A stretch of 64,000 nucleotides of DNA from Methanosarcina flavescens. Its GTDB lineage: Archaea > Halobacteriota > Methanosarcinia > Methanosarcinales > Methanosarcinaceae. Positions 37,693 through 49,181 of the stretch are shown here, piece by piece (position 1 is the stretch's first letter; every line of letters starts with the position of its first letter). The position numbers were made by a program, and so were the translations under genes. Location: positions 2,852,001 through 2,916,000 of the forward strand of contig NZ_CP032683.1 of the NCBI RefSeq assembly GCF_001304615.2. Reading direction: 5' to 3'. The notes under the pieces are model-generated. The model did no database searches. It was not told where the DNA came from and saw only the letters and a list, made by a program, of their open reading frames with translations.

Positions 37693-38015
37693 TGTTATCC
37701 TCCTCATTCTGTTGCATTTCCCTATGCTCCCTGCTTACCCAGTACCATGCATTCAGGCAGCCGATAAATAAGCCAATAATCAGCATTGTGAGTGTCCAGG
37801 AATAGCTCACTGGATAATGCTCATCCAGCCAGAGCCCAAGTGCAGCACCAAGCAGGGTTGGAACTGCCACTGACCAGCCTACAAGCCCCATCATGCCTAA
37901 ACCAAGCCAGACAGTCCGGTTCACCTGGCGCTGTGCTCTGAGCTTGCGTTCAGCTTTTGCCCCAACCTGGCGGGCCAGGCGGGGTTCGTCTTTTGAAGGT
38001 TTTTCTGCCATTCTG

Positions 38016-38023
<8 letters not shown>
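37685..38023 (-). CDS. atpQ: N-ATPase AtpQ (AtpI-like) membrane protein
   Basis: A 112-residue protein with two membrane helices (about 45-65 and 80-98, LGMMGLVGWSVAVPTLLG) between basic and acidic ends. It is related to AtpI/Q proteins thought to help assemble the rotor or import Mg2+. The listed start is a GTG at 38023; an ATG at 38011 is an alternative. It overlaps atpC and atpR at its ends, as usual for this operon. Confidence 0.88.
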
Positions 38024-40372
<2,349 letters not shown>

Positions 40373-40466
40373 CGGGCCCGCCGCGATTCGAACACGAGTC
40401 AATGGGTATCTTCGTAAAAATCTTACTTCGAAGCCCATTAGGATATCCTGGCTACCCCACGAGCCC
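40373..40466 (-). tRNA. tRNA-Arg (UCG anticodon, decodes CGA), intron-containing
   Basis: Folds as a canonical tRNA: acceptor GGGCTCG / CGGGCCC, discriminator G, T-loop TTCGAAT, anticodon stem ATGGG/CCCAT and loop CTTCGAA with U33 and anticodon TCG. A 20-base intron sits after position 37 (AGTAAGATTTTTACGAAGAT). TTCG before it pairs with CGAA inside it, giving the bulge-helix-bulge needed by archaeal splicing endonuclease. Mature length is 74. Oligo-T follows on the minus strand. No 3' CCA is encoded. The exact 3' base could be off by one. Confidence 0.93.
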
Positions 40467-40906
40467 GCAGTGCAGCACTATTGATAGAAGCTATCCATAT
40501 TAAACTTTTCTCTCAAAATTAAGACGGCAGGAATATTGGGGCAAATAGAAATCTGACAGAAGAAAATTGGGGCTAAAAAAGAGCAGAAAAAGGACAAAAG
40601 GGTACAATAAAAGAGATAAAAGGATGAAGAAAAAATCCCAGAACTTGTAAGGCAAAATTCAGAATAATTAAGTTAAAAAAGCGCTAATTGGGAAAAGATC
40701 AGCCTGAAATCTTGGTATAAAATGCCCAACTGGATAAGGATAACCAGTGAGAGAATAAAAATATATAGTAAGTGTAACAAAATTAAGAGTACACAGTAAG
40801 AAAAAGAGTGGAACTGGTAATATCGATGCAAGCTAATGATTTAATATAATTTCATAGTGCAGGAAGCGATAAAGATAGGATACAGAAAGTACGAGGGTCT
40901 ATAAAA
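40467..40906. other. intergenic, promoter of KaiC-like gene
   Basis: A 440-bp spacer between the tRNA-Arg and the first KaiC-like gene, which are divergent. Purine-rich on the plus strand (many AAAAGAG runs). No hairpin or RNA I can support. Confidence 0.4.
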
Positions 40907-41629
40907 ATGGATAGGGTTTCAACAGGGATAGAGGAGCTTGACAGGAAGCTAAGTGGGGGTTATCCTGTAAACAAAGTAACCCTTATAACAGGCATAGCAG
41001 GGAGTGGGAAAACAATCTTCGGAATCCACTTTATTTATAAAAACTGTCTTGAAGGCAGAAAATGCATGGTAATTGCTACCGAAGAAACCCCTGAGGATGT
41101 TCTCTACCAGGCAAGTCTTTTAGGGCGCGACCTTACCCCGTACTATGAGAGCGGACAGCTTATTATAGAAAATATCTTCGAGAACCGTTCCGAAATGATA
41201 GGACAGACCAGGTATGGGTTCAAGCCTGAAAGTCTGGATATTGAAATTCCCAATCTTGTAGAATTAATACACGAAGGAACGGAATGTCTTGTTATAGACA
41301 ATATAGGCACCTTTGCTCTCAGGGTGTCCATAAAAAGGCTCAGGGACCAGTTTGATGCGCTGAATTACCTGGTAAGGAAAAAAGGCTGTACTGCGCTTTT
41401 AATCATGGATGAGTCAGCACACAACATAACCCACCAGCTTGCTGAATATTCGGTTTACGGGTCTATTCGCCTGCTGGTAAGAGAAAATTGTTACCTTGGA
41501 AAAATGGAGCGCTACCTGAGTATACCCAAGATGCGCAGCACTCCTGTTTCTCCTGAGATGTCTGTTTTTGAAATCACATCCGAAGGGATAAAGATTCGTG
41601 AGTCCGGGGGAGGAAACCTTGTGGAATAA
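40907..41629 (+). CDS. KaiC-like RecA-fold ATPase (single domain)
   Basis: A 240-residue ATPase of the KaiC/RadA class with one RecA domain. Walker A GIAGSGKT is at residues 29-36; ATEETPEDV carries the paired Glu thought to activate water in KaiC; Walker B is ECLVIDNIG. Substrates of such archaeal single-domain proteins are unknown; signal-coupled regulators or chemotaxis-like partners are typical neighbours. It overlaps the next gene by 11 bp, so it is co-translated with the response regulator. Confidence 0.88.
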   Translation: MDRVSTGIEELDRKLSGGYPVNKVTLITGIAGSGKTIFGIHFIYKNCLEGRKCMVIATEETPEDVLYQASLLGRDLTPYYESGQLIIENIFENRSEMIGQTRYGFKPESLDIEIPNLVELIHEGTECLVIDNIGTFALRVSIKRLRDQFDALNYLVRKKGCTALLIMDESAHNITHQLAEYSVYGSIRLLVRENCYLGKMERYLSIPKMRSTPVSPEMSVFEITSEGIKIRESGGGNLVE

Positions 41630-42494
41630 AAAAAGCAAACCGAAAATTCTTATTGTAGATGACATGCCTGAAAACCTAGAGCTTATTGAAGCTTATCTTT
41701 CAGTAGAACCCTATGATGTCATTACTGCCAGTAGCGGGAAAGAAGCTATTCAGAAATTAGAGGAAGAGGAACTTGATATGATTCTCCTGGACGTCATGAT
41801 GCCCGAGATGAGCGGTTATGATGTCTGTAAAATCGTCAAAGGCTATCCTAAAACTCAATTTATCCCGGTTTTGATGCTTACTGCGCTTTCCCAGATTGAA
41901 GATAGGATCAAAGGAATTGAAGCCGGAGCTGATGATTTTCTTACAAAACCCATAAACAGGCTTGAGCTCAAAACCAGAGTAAAATCTCTACTCAGGGTAA
42001 AATACCTCCATGATACGCTGGTGGCTGAACGCGACATCCTTGAGATAAAAAACCGGGTACAGGGTATCCTGACCGCAGTCATTCCTACTCTGCTCCAGGT
42101 TGTCTCAAATGACGAAAAGAAGATCATAATTAACCAGATGACAGGCATGGTCGAGAATACCCTGCTTGAAATGTACCATCTTGAAAACAGGAAGATGGAT
42201 TTCGCTTACGCAGGCGAGGTTTGCGCCGAGATTATGAACCAGCTGGGTGGAAACTTCTGTTCTGAAATGGGTGAAAAAGATAGCTTGTGCATAGTAAAGG
42301 GAACAAAATGCCCCTGGAAGGGGGAAGAAGCCCGAAGAAACCCTATTCTATGCACTTTGACCAGGAAAATATTCTCAATCATAACTTTGAAAGTAGACCC
42401 TGATTTCCATCTTGAAGCACTTAAGACTATAGGGAACAGGAATGATTGCTGTGAATTCCTTATAAGAGGAAGACAAAGCTCTGTTTTTAGTTAA
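41619..42494 (+). CDS. response regulator: CheY receiver plus Cys-containing methanogen output domain
   Basis: A 291-residue protein from a TTG at 41619, five bases after GGGGGAGG (a GTG at 41598 is less well placed). The receiver domain (KILIVDDMPENLEL to LTKPINRLE) has the acidic pair, phospho-acceptor Asp in LLDVMMPEMSG, the Thr and the Lys. The C-terminal 150 residues hold several Cys (NFCSEM, KGTKCPWKG, NPILCTLT), similar to a methanogen-specific output domain (MetOD1-like, from memory). Coupled to the KaiC-like ATPase upstream. Confidence 0.88.
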   Translation: MWNKKSKPKILIVDDMPENLELIEAYLSVEPYDVITASSGKEAIQKLEEEELDMILLDVMMPEMSGYDVCKIVKGYPKTQFIPVLMLTALSQIEDRIKGIEAGADDFLTKPINRLELKTRVKSLLRVKYLHDTLVAERDILEIKNRVQGILTAVIPTLLQVVSNDEKKIIINQMTGMVENTLLEMYHLENRKMDFAYAGEVCAEIMNQLGGNFCSEMGEKDSLCIVKGTKCPWKGEEARRNPILCTLTRKIFSIITLKVDPDFHLEALKTIGNRNDCCEFLIRGRQSSVFS

Positions 42495-42506
42495 GCCTGT
42501 AAAAGT

Positions 42507-43217
42507 TCATCTCATGCCTGTGATTATTTGTACTCCTTCAGAGGTAATATCAAATAGGGAATATTTGACAGGCACGGCTTTATCCCTCATCTTTTCAATG
42601 TAAAGATATTTTTTTGTTTTTCCAGATTTAAAATTCTCCTGTGAAGTTAACCGTATCAGCCCGAAGACCATATAGCCGGTAAGCCTGTGGGTAAGATCGT
42701 AAGAGTCCTCATCCATTATAAAAAGGGTCGTGCATCCATTTTTTAGAAGAATAATACTGATTGAACTGAACTCATCGGCAAACTCTCTTATATCTTGATT
42801 TATAGCCATTACCCCTATATTGTCAATAACCACGACATCAACTTCCGAAGATATGGAACTGAGGTACTCGATTATATCGGTGTCTACAGCACAGAGCCCT
42901 TTCCCGAATTTGGAAGCGCTCTTGATTTTATTCATTTTGTCCTCAAAGATATTCCTGATAGTAAGCCCCCCACTCTCCAGAAAAGGCTTGAGATCAAGGT
43001 TGAGGCTTCGGGACTGGTTGAGGATATCTTCTGTAAGTTCCCTTGTAAGGATCAATGTGCATTTCTTGCCTTCCTTGCAGTTCCTGTGAAGGAAGTGAAT
43101 CCCAAGAATAGTCTTCCCCGAACCCGGAGGACCTGTAACCAGAATACTTTTTCCTTTAGGATAGCCTCCATCTATCAGTATATCCAGCCCCTCTATCCCT
43201 GTAGATAAACTTTCCAT
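42507..43217 (-). CDS. second KaiC-like RecA-fold ATPase
   Basis: A 236-residue paralog of the ATPase at 40.9 kb, convergent with the response regulator and ending 13 bp after it. I start at ATG 43217 (MESLSTGIEGLDILIDGGYP), after GAGATGTGAT. Walker A is GPPGSGKT, Walker B DVVVIDNIG. At the catalytic Glu pair it has LTRELTED, with only one of the two Glu, so activity may differ. The C-terminal end (SLFDITSEGVQII) is clearly shared with the first paralog. Its role is unknown. Confidence 0.85.
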   Translation of the reverse strand: MESLSTGIEGLDILIDGGYPKGKSILVTGPPGSGKTILGIHFLHRNCKEGKKCTLILTRELTEDILNQSRSLNLDLKPFLESGGLTIRNIFEDKMNKIKSASKFGKGLCAVDTDIIEYLSSISSEVDVVVIDNIGVMAINQDIREFADEFSSISIILLKNGCTTLFIMDEDSYDLTHRLTGYMVFGLIRLTSQENFKSGKTKKYLYIEKMRDKAVPVKYSLFDITSEGVQIITGMR

Positions 43218-43563
43218 ATAATCACATCTCAGTAGCAGATAATTTTCATAGTTATTATAACATGTCTTAAGTGATATAATCTTTACCAAGTAATTAATTA
43301 AGTCCTAAAATAGAATTATAATAAATGACCAAAACTTCTTGACCAATCTCAGGAAGGTTAACCACGGAAAGCATAGAAAACACGGAACAAAAGAAGTAAG
43401 AGGTACAGTTAATCTGTGCTTTCCGTATCTTTCGTGATTAAGTAAATGCAAATATTTACGTCATGAACTATAAATAAGCTCCAGTACTGAGAGCTAAACA
43501 ACATTAAATAAAAGAGTAATATGAACTTTAAATCTCTGACTTTAAATAAAAGAGTGATATAAT
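43218..43563. other. intergenic with inverted repeat and 38-bp tandem repeat
   Basis: Upstream region of the second KaiC-like gene. It has ACGGAAAGCA (43364-43373) and its reverse complement TGCTTTCCGT (43417-43426), the latter followed by a similar CTTTCGTG; this ACCACGGAAAGCA phrase resembles a dispersed repeat of Methanosarcina. A 38-bp direct repeat follows at 43504 and 43542; the IS element sits in the second copy. Confidence 0.5.
43504..43563. repeat. 38-bp tandem repeat interrupted by the IS element
   Basis: TTAAATAAAAGAGTAATATG at 43504 recurs as TTAAATAAAAGAGTGATATA at 43542, period 38. The rest of the second copy (CTTTAAATTTCTGC) continues after the IS at 44580, where copy one reads CTTTAAATCTCTGA. 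So removing the IS and one target duplication rebuilds two full units. Confidence 0.7.
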
Positions 43564-44492
43564 GGCTCTGTAGAAATCCTTAATTTAATCCATAATAATT
43601 GTATTACTTTTTTGTTTATATTATAGACTATTAGTTTAACTTTTACTTCTTTTACTTGATTTCTAACCTTTCTTGCTCTTAATGTTTCTCCAAATTTTCT
43701 TTTTACAACAGATATTATTGTCTCTACTATATTCCTTCTATTGTATTTGATCTTATCAAAGTCTTTGTTTAATTGTTTTCTATATTTTCCGTTTATTCTC
43801 TTTCTTTTTCTTTCTCTCAAAGGTACTATTGAATCTGCTTTTATCTCTTCTCTTATTAGAGTATGAATTTCTTCGGAATCATATCCTTTATCCATCACAT
43901 AACATTGAGACTTTCTTGACTTGTTTGATTGTCTTATCAGAGTCTTTGCATGCTTGACATCATGATCTGTTTTTTGGCTAATTTTCCATCCTAATATTAC
44001 TTTTTTAATAGTGTCTACTGATATTGAAGTTTTAAGGAAGCTCCTTCGGAGCTTCCCTGTTCTCTTAGAATAATAATGACTTGCATAAGAACTCGTAAAT
44101 CCTGTTGCATCAATTGCCGTAATGAGAACTTTTTCTCCATGTGAGTAAAATAGTTTTAGAGTTTTTGACAAAATTAGGTTAAACAATGAAGAGGGAATTC
44201 TGGACACAAACTTTTGAAGAGTAGTGTAATGAGGAACCTTATCAAGGTCAAGTTTTTCCTTTATATTGTTCATGAGGTCAACAAGTTCTACAAAGTCACG
44301 GTAGTCTGTACTTATATACTCCTTCAATAAAACAAGAACAAGAAGCTGATGTTGAGTATAAACACGTTTGGAATATTTGCAGGAGTAAAGGTTCAGTCTG
44401 GAAGACTGAACCGTTTTAAGACTGAGATCAATAAATTTAATATACTTATTTGATGACAATAGCAATTGCTCCTTTGTTTTTTGTGTGGACAA
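43542..44492 (-). CDS. IS5-family DDE transposase
   Basis: A 316-residue transposase that cuts and rejoins the IS ends. The three catalytic acids can be placed in TAIDATGF (D), VMDKGYDS (D) and [11 protein letters not shown] (E, with the Y-x2-R-x3-E signature). An N-terminal helical DNA-binding region precedes. The frame has no stop before the left IS end, so the last seven codons, LYHSFI and the TAA, come from flanking DNA. Thus the C-terminus depends on where the element lands. Confidence 0.9.
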   Translation of the reverse strand: MSTQKTKEQLLLSSNKYIKFIDLSLKTVQSSRLNLYSCKYSKRVYTQHQLLVLVLLKEYISTDYRDFVELVDLMNNIKEKLDLDKVPHYTTLQKFVSRIPSSLFNLILSKTLKLFYSHGEKVLITAIDATGFTSSYASHYYSKRTGKLRRSFLKTSISVDTIKKVILGWKISQKTDHDVKHAKTLIRQSNKSRKSQCYVMDKGYDSEEIHTLIREEIKADSIVPLRERKRKRINGKYRKQLNKDFDKIKYNRRNIVETIISVVKRKFGETLRARKVRNQVKEVKVKLIVYNINKKVIQLLWIKLRISTEPLYHSFI

Positions 44493-44571
44493 AAAAATTA
44501 AGGAGCATTTTTACAATTTTATTTTTATAATTTTTGGGTAAAAACAGAATTTAGAGGATTTCTACAGAGCC
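43564..44571 (-). mobile_element. IS5-type insertion sequence, 1008 bp, complete
   Basis: Perfect 16-bp terminal inverted repeats (GGCTCTGTAGAAATCC at the left, its complement at the right). Flanked by an 8-bp target duplication GATATAAT at 43556-43563 and 44572-44579. It carries one DDE transposase gene. The exact ends and duplication suggest a recent insertion. Confidence 0.92.
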
Positions 44572-44760
44572 GATATAATCTTTAAATTTCTGCTTTGAAG
44601 AATAAATTTTCTTAGGATTAAAACGGAGAATTAAAGATTTAAAAATGGAAAGGAAAGAAATTAAGGAGAATCGGCTTGAATAAAGCACAGATAAAGTAGT
44701 AAACCCGAAGACTTATGATTTTTTTAAAGGTAAGGGATCAATCTGAAATTTTGAGGCCAA

Positions 44761-46569
44761 TCAGACCCATTGCCCGATGAAAGGTCCCAATATCATGAAG
44801 ATAAACGAGAACAGGATCAACATCGAAAAGCTTGCTGTGATCGAGTTCGAGACCTTTTCCGAGACCGAATTGTTCCTTGTAAGCCGGTATACAAAAGAAT
44901 AAATATAATCCTTAAACACATGGCCTCCGTCCAGAGGCACGGCAGGCAAACAGTTGAACAGCCCAACATAAAAGTTCAGCCAGCCAACCCAGAGCAGGGT
45001 ATTTGCAATCCAGAAAATTCCTATTCCCAGAGGCTCTGCCCAGCCCACTGGCTGATAAAACTGCATTATTGTACCTGAGAAGCCACGGAATCCCTCACCT
45101 GCAAATCCATAAATAGGAAGTCCGAAGAGAATAATCCAGCCTGCAGGTACGGCTAGCAGGGATGGAATTTGCTTAAGGGCATCAAGATATACTTTTGCCT
45201 GCGGCATCCATACAGAAATCCCCAGCATAGGGAATGCAACAACTCCGCTATTTCCATAGATAATTCCAAGGAAACCGCGATCATTCTCAGAACTGGAAGA
45301 CAGCTTCACATCGAAAACTACAGTGCCATTTTCTGTAAGGTTGCCTGTATAATCTTCAGGGGGAAGTAACTCTACTTCTACGGTCTGGTTTGCCCGTGTG
45401 GTTCCCATAAAGTTTACGAAAGTTGCAATGTTCTGCATTTCTGTATTGTTGATCCTGATCATTGTCATTCCGGTTTCAATCCCTGCTTCTGCTGCAGGAC
45501 TTCCCGAAACTACCCCACCCACGAGCACTCCACCAACGTAGTCCGAAGGGACTGGAGCAATCTGTAAATCGTGTGTGGAAACAGTATCATTTTTCTCGGC
45601 ATAGATGCGGACGGTGTCCCCAGGGCTCGTTGTCTCGAGATAGGTTTGCAGATCTATGGCTGTTGTGATATCTGTATCATTAATTTGTGTTATTATCATA
45701 CCTTCCTCAAGCCCTGCAAGGTCAGCCGGCGAACTTTCGTTTACGGTTAGAACCATGGCATCACTTAAGGGAGCAATTGCTCCCAGTACAGGCCCGAAGA
45801 AAAGCAATAAAGCTATAAAGGCGACGCTGAAATTGGCCATAACGCCTGATGCAAGAATCCGGGCTCTCTGAGTCCTTGTGGCGCCTACTACAGGGCCGGA
45901 ACCTGACTTTTCATGCTTCAATTCCTCAGGCCCTGATCCCTCAGTTTCTTGCCTTACTTTCCTTCCCTTTTCCCATTCCTCGATTTCTTCGATCGTGGCT
46001 GTGAGAGGAGGTTCCTCTTCTGTATTCTCCTTTGGCCCGAAAAGCTGTTCATCATCAGGCTCAGCAAAACCTCCTATAGGAACCAGAGCATACAGGATGC
46101 CCATTGATTTGACTCTGATGCCTTCAACCCTGCAGAGGATTGCATGCGAAAATTCGTGCACGACAAGCGTGACTATGAGTGCAATAACTCCCCAGGTAAA
46201 AGGGATAAACTCGTTTACGCCCGGAATAAGCAGGATATTTCTTGGAGCATTGTATTTTCCCGGTTCCGGTACATTTCCGTTAAGGAATGAAGTATACAGC
46301 GCAAGGTCCGAGAGAGCTATGACCAGGAACATTGCAATCATGCCTGCAAACATCAGCAGTATCCCGAGATTCGCAAAACTCCTCCAGTAAAGCTTCGGGC
46401 GGGCCAGTATATCCAGAAGTTTAAGCCCCCTGGTTGTCCTTATCATGAGGATGGGAAGCGGCCCGAATGTGCTTATGTTATATTTCTCCAGAATCCCCTT
46501 TCTATCGAGAACGGAAATGAGGAACCAGTACAATAAAAAAATACCTAGTACAATGCTTGTGCCACTCAA
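44761..46569 (-). CDS. M50 family site-2 membrane protease with PDZ domains
   Basis: A 602-residue intramembrane zinc protease. Helices at the N-terminus lead to VVHEFSHAIL (HExxH), followed by a long charged insertion, two PDZ-like domains (about 280-420; SSPADLAGLEEGMIITQIND and SPAAEAGIETGMTMIRI) and a second active-site motif LPAVPLDGGHVF with the third zinc ligand. Such proteases release membrane-bound regulators. It starts at TTG 46569 with GGAG seven bases before. It stands alone. Confidence 0.92.
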   Translation of the reverse strand: MSGTSIVLGIFLLYWFLISVLDRKGILEKYNISTFGPLPILMIRTTRGLKLLDILARPKLYWRSFANLGILLMFAGMIAMFLVIALSDLALYTSFLNGNVPEPGKYNAPRNILLIPGVNEFIPFTWGVIALIVTLVVHEFSHAILCRVEGIRVKSMGILYALVPIGGFAEPDDEQLFGPKENTEEEPPLTATIEEIEEWEKGRKVRQETEGSGPEELKHEKSGSGPVVGATRTQRARILASGVMANFSVAFIALLLFFGPVLGAIAPLSDAMVLTVNESSPADLAGLEEGMIITQINDTDITTAIDLQTYLETTSPGDTVRIYAEKNDTVSTHDLQIAPVPSDYVGGVLVGGVVSGSPAAEAGIETGMTMIRINNTEMQNIATFVNFMGTTRANQTVEVELLPPEDYTGNLTENGTVVFDVKLSSSSENDRGFLGIIYGNSGVVAFPMLGISVWMPQAKVYLDALKQIPSLLAVPAGWIILFGLPIYGFAGEGFRGFSGTIMQFYQPVGWAEPLGIGIFWIANTLLWVGWLNFYVGLFNCLPAVPLDGGHVFKDYIYSFVYRLTRNNSVSEKVSNSITASFSMLILFSFIFMILGPFIGQWV

Positions 46570-47109
46570 GGAAATTCTCCGGAACTATTAAGCTAACCGA
46601 TTGTGAATTGAGCTTAATCAGTTATGAATTACGCTAGCCTGTTATAAATCAGACTGGCTTAAAGTGAATTTTTAATAAGGCTGTAAATATATAGCTGTTG
46701 AGAGCATATATACATAAAATTTAATACCGTTGATATATAACTCTGCGTATGGCATTCTATGCCAATTAGTTCATCATATTGAGAGTTTTAGTACTCAATA
46801 TGATATAAAAATGTTATAGTATGCCCTACTATTTTAAATCAATATATACTGCCACCCTTTTTCAAGAAGACTCATATCCTGAAAAAGGTACATAATAATA
46901 CACCATAATTATATAAAAACATATATGGAAATTATGTGACTACGTATGGAAGATATAATATCCAGATCATGTTTAGCATGTTAAATCCATAGCCACGGCA
47001 TATCCTGGGATAATTAATTTCCATGGAGATGCGATAGATACTAGTCACATAGGAGTAATGTCCCTTGTATCAATTGTGACAATATCAGGTTTACGTGAGG
47101 TGTCTGCCC
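46570..47109. other. intergenic with hairpin
   Basis: A 540-bp AT-rich spacer between divergent M50 and cutA genes. It contains a perfect stem (46774-46803) and a smaller GGCAT/ATGCC hairpin (46751-46763). No ORF with a ribosome site. Confidence 0.5.
46774..46803. promoter_or_regulatory. perfect 10-bp stem with 10-base loop
   Basis: TCATATTGAG, ten-base loop AGTTTTAGTA, CTCAATATGA. It lies 205 bp upstream of M50 and 300 bp upstream of cutA. No T run follows, so an operator or RNA stem is as likely as a terminator. Confidence 0.4.
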
Positions 47110-47427
47110 ATGCTTGGAATTGTATATATTACTGCCGGAAATATGGAGAATGCGTCGCAGATTGCAAGAGAGCTTGTCTCAAGGAGGCTTGCAGCCTGCG
47201 TAAATATGTTTCCAGTATCTTCGGTTTACCGATGGAAGGAAAAGCTTGAAGAAGACAACGAGATTGCCATGTTCGTAAAAACCGATTCTTCACGTTTTGA
47301 AGAGATCACAAGGCTTGTAAGGTCGCTACACACATATGAGCTACCTGCAATTGAATTCTGGGGAATTGAAGGAGAACAGGAGTATCTTGATTGGGTCCAT
47401 GTTAATAGCTCAGGAGAAGGAACCTGA
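47110..47427 (+). CDS. cutA: CutA1 divalent-cation tolerance protein
   Basis: A 105-residue CutA1-family trimeric protein linked to copper tolerance; its biochemical role is unsettled. Starting at ATG 47110 (MLGIVYITAGNMENASQIAREL), seven bases after GAGGTG. The conserved core LAACVNMFPVSSVYRWKEKL and the C-terminal YLDWV are present. Confidence 0.92.
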   Translation: MLGIVYITAGNMENASQIARELVSRRLAACVNMFPVSSVYRWKEKLEEDNEIAMFVKTDSSRFEEITRLVRSLHTYELPAIEFWGIEGEQEYLDWVHVNSSGEGT

Positions 47428-47769
47428 GAAATAGGCAATACTAAACATCAAAAATATAAGGTTAGAAAAGCTGGGCTAGAAAAAGAGATTCAAATCAATA
47501 GTATCTCAATATTCTTAATTTTAAATTAATTTTAAGTTAATTTTAAGTTAATCCAAAATTAATTTAAAAATAGTTTTAAATTAATTTTAAGCTTTTCAAA
47601 TAGTTTACTTACAGGATTAGCTTTATATGCTAGTTCTATCGTTACCTTATTGGATTCCTGAAAAAGCGGAGTAATATAGCGGTTAACGGAAGTAGACTTA
47701 AGATATAATCAGGAAAACCATATAAATATAGACCAAGAAACCATAATATAGAAAATAACTCAGCAACAA
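47428..47769. other. intergenic with AT repeats and a tRNA-Leu-like fragment
   Basis: A 340-bp spacer before the tRNA-Leu gene. It has four or more copies of TTAATTTTAAG (about 47510-47590) and a degenerate tRNA-Leu 5' half (47665-47707). The tRNA-Leu promoter should lie at about 47718-47750 (TATAAATATA and CATAATATA). Confidence 0.5.
47665..47707 (+). pseudogene. possible degenerate tRNA-Leu 5' half
   Basis: About 43 bases resemble the first half of the intact tRNA-Leu just downstream (AGCGG..GTAA..AGCGGT.AACGG, then GAC-T.AAGAT), with CTTAAGA at the anticodon loop position (UAA). The anticodon stem does not pair well and there is no 3' half. It may be a decayed tRNA copy; chance similarity is possible. 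Confidence 0.35.
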
Positions 47770-47852
47770 GCGGGAGTAACCAAGCGGTCAACGGTGAACG
47801 ACTCAAGATCGTTTCGCGCAGGCGTTCAGGGGTTCGAATCCCTTCTCCCGCA
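47770..47852 (+). tRNA. tRNA-Leu (CAA anticodon)
   Basis: Acceptor GCGGGAG/CTCCCGC with discriminator A, anticodon stem AACGA/TCGTT and loop CTCAAGA (anticodon CAA), a long variable arm (GCGCAGGCGT) marking a class II tRNA, T-arm AGGGGTTCGAATCCCTT. No intron and no encoded CCA. Decodes TTG. Oligo-T follows at 47864-47870. Confidence 0.96.
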
Positions 47853-48186
47853 CTAAAATATAAATTTTTTTATAAACATCATCTCTATTTTGCAATTTGT
47901 TATTTATCTAGCCCGTTTCAAAACTATCTCCAATCCGTCTGAGTTAATGCTAAAGCACTAGGTTATTCTCTTAATGAAATATAGAAATAAAGAGTTAATT
48001 ATATTTAGTTAACAGTTCCCAAAATTTTAACTTTATCCTTTAAGAATAATCCCTGTTTTTCATATTCACATAATAATTTTTGTAGTAATGCATTACTAGA
48101 ATTAGCTGAAAGTTCATAATTGATATAGTTAAGTGAACATATCGTACTAAATATCGATAGAATATTTTAATTAATCGGGGAATAAA
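47853..48186. other. intergenic, tup operon promoter region
   Basis: A 330-bp spacer between tRNA-Leu and tupA. AT-rich, with an inverted-repeat-like ATATCG...CGATA motif at about 48139-48160, 30 bp before the tupA start, which could be an operator. Not supported further. Confidence 0.4.
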
Positions 48187-49074
48187 ATGAATCGCAGAAT
48201 CCTTGTTATTATCGGTATACTGGCTATATTGATTGTGGGCGCCGGTATATATGCATATAGTTCGCCTACACAACCGGACACAAAACGATTGATCGTTTCT
48301 ACCACAACCAGTTTAGAGGACACCGGGCTTTTAAAAGAGATAGAAACGGCATTTGAAGATAAATATCCTGGAGTAGATGTATCCGTTATATCTGGAGGTA
48401 CAGGTATAGCCTTACAGTATGGTGAGAGAGGAGACGCTGACGTTCTTCTTACTCATGATAAAAATCGAGAAGAGGAATTTATTGAAAGTGGATTTGGCAC
48501 AAATCGTACAGAGATAGCATATAATTATTTTTGGATTGTGGGACCTGAAAATGACCCGGCAGGAATAAGAGGTCTTAATGCTACAGAAGCCTTTAGCAAA
48601 ATAATGGAAGAAGGTCAAAACAATCCTGATAAGGTTAAATTTGCATCGCGTGGAGACGATTCAGGCACACATGCAAGAGAGAAACAAATCTGGGGAAGAA
48701 CTGGAGTAAGCTATGAGGAAGTTAGTGGCTCGGGTGCATGGTACATTGAAAGTGGTAGAGGTATGGGGGAAACTCTTTTGCTTGCCAGTGAGCAGAATGC
48801 TTATACTTTGACTGATTCTGGAACATTTCTTGCATATACAAACGAGGGAAGAATCCGGATTGTACCATTAGTAACAACAGGAGATGAACTGCTTAATGTT
48901 TATGCAGCTATGCCTGTAAATCCAGAAAGACATCCGAATATTAATTATGAAGGAGCTCAAAACTTTGTGAACTTCCTTGTTTCTCCGGATGGACAGGAAA
49001 TAATCCAAAATTTTGGTAGAGAAGAATATGGGCAGCCTCTTTTCATTCCAATATCTCAGGGTTTACCATCATGA
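48187..49074 (+). CDS. tupA: tungstate ABC transporter substrate-binding protein
   Basis: A 295-residue anchored binding protein. Residues 5-27 are an uncleaved-type signal anchor. The TupA motif STTTSLEDTGLL and the later SRGDDSGTHAREKQIW (tungstate ligands) are present. It captures tungstate (or molybdate) outside the membrane for TupB/TupC. The stretch ISQG(L/V)P occurs at its end and again just before tupB, suggesting a small local duplication. First gene of the tupABC operon. Confidence 0.93.
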   Translation: MNRRILVIIGILAILIVGAGIYAYSSPTQPDTKRLIVSTTTSLEDTGLLKEIETAFEDKYPGVDVSVISGGTGIALQYGERGDADVLLTHDKNREEEFIESGFGTNRTEIAYNYFWIVGPENDPAGIRGLNATEAFSKIMEEGQNNPDKVKFASRGDDSGTHAREKQIWGRTGVSYEEVSGSGAWYIESGRGMGETLLLASEQNAYTLTDSGTFLAYTNEGRIRIVPLVTTGDELLNVYAAMPVNPERHPNINYEGAQNFVNFLVSPDGQEIIQNFGREEYGQPLFIPISQGLPS

Positions 49075-49181
49075 AGATGGTTTAAACCACCTTTTTTAGC
49101 CAGTGTAACTTAAAAAACTGAGATACTCATATAAACTATAAAATTCCTAAATCTCAGGGCGTACCAGATTCAGGTGGTTTT

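Noticed and set aside
43364-43426. Inverted repeat ACGGAAAGCA/TGCTTTCCGT as a terminator
   Set aside because: The arms are 43 bases apart and no T run follows; more likely a dispersed repeat or chance.
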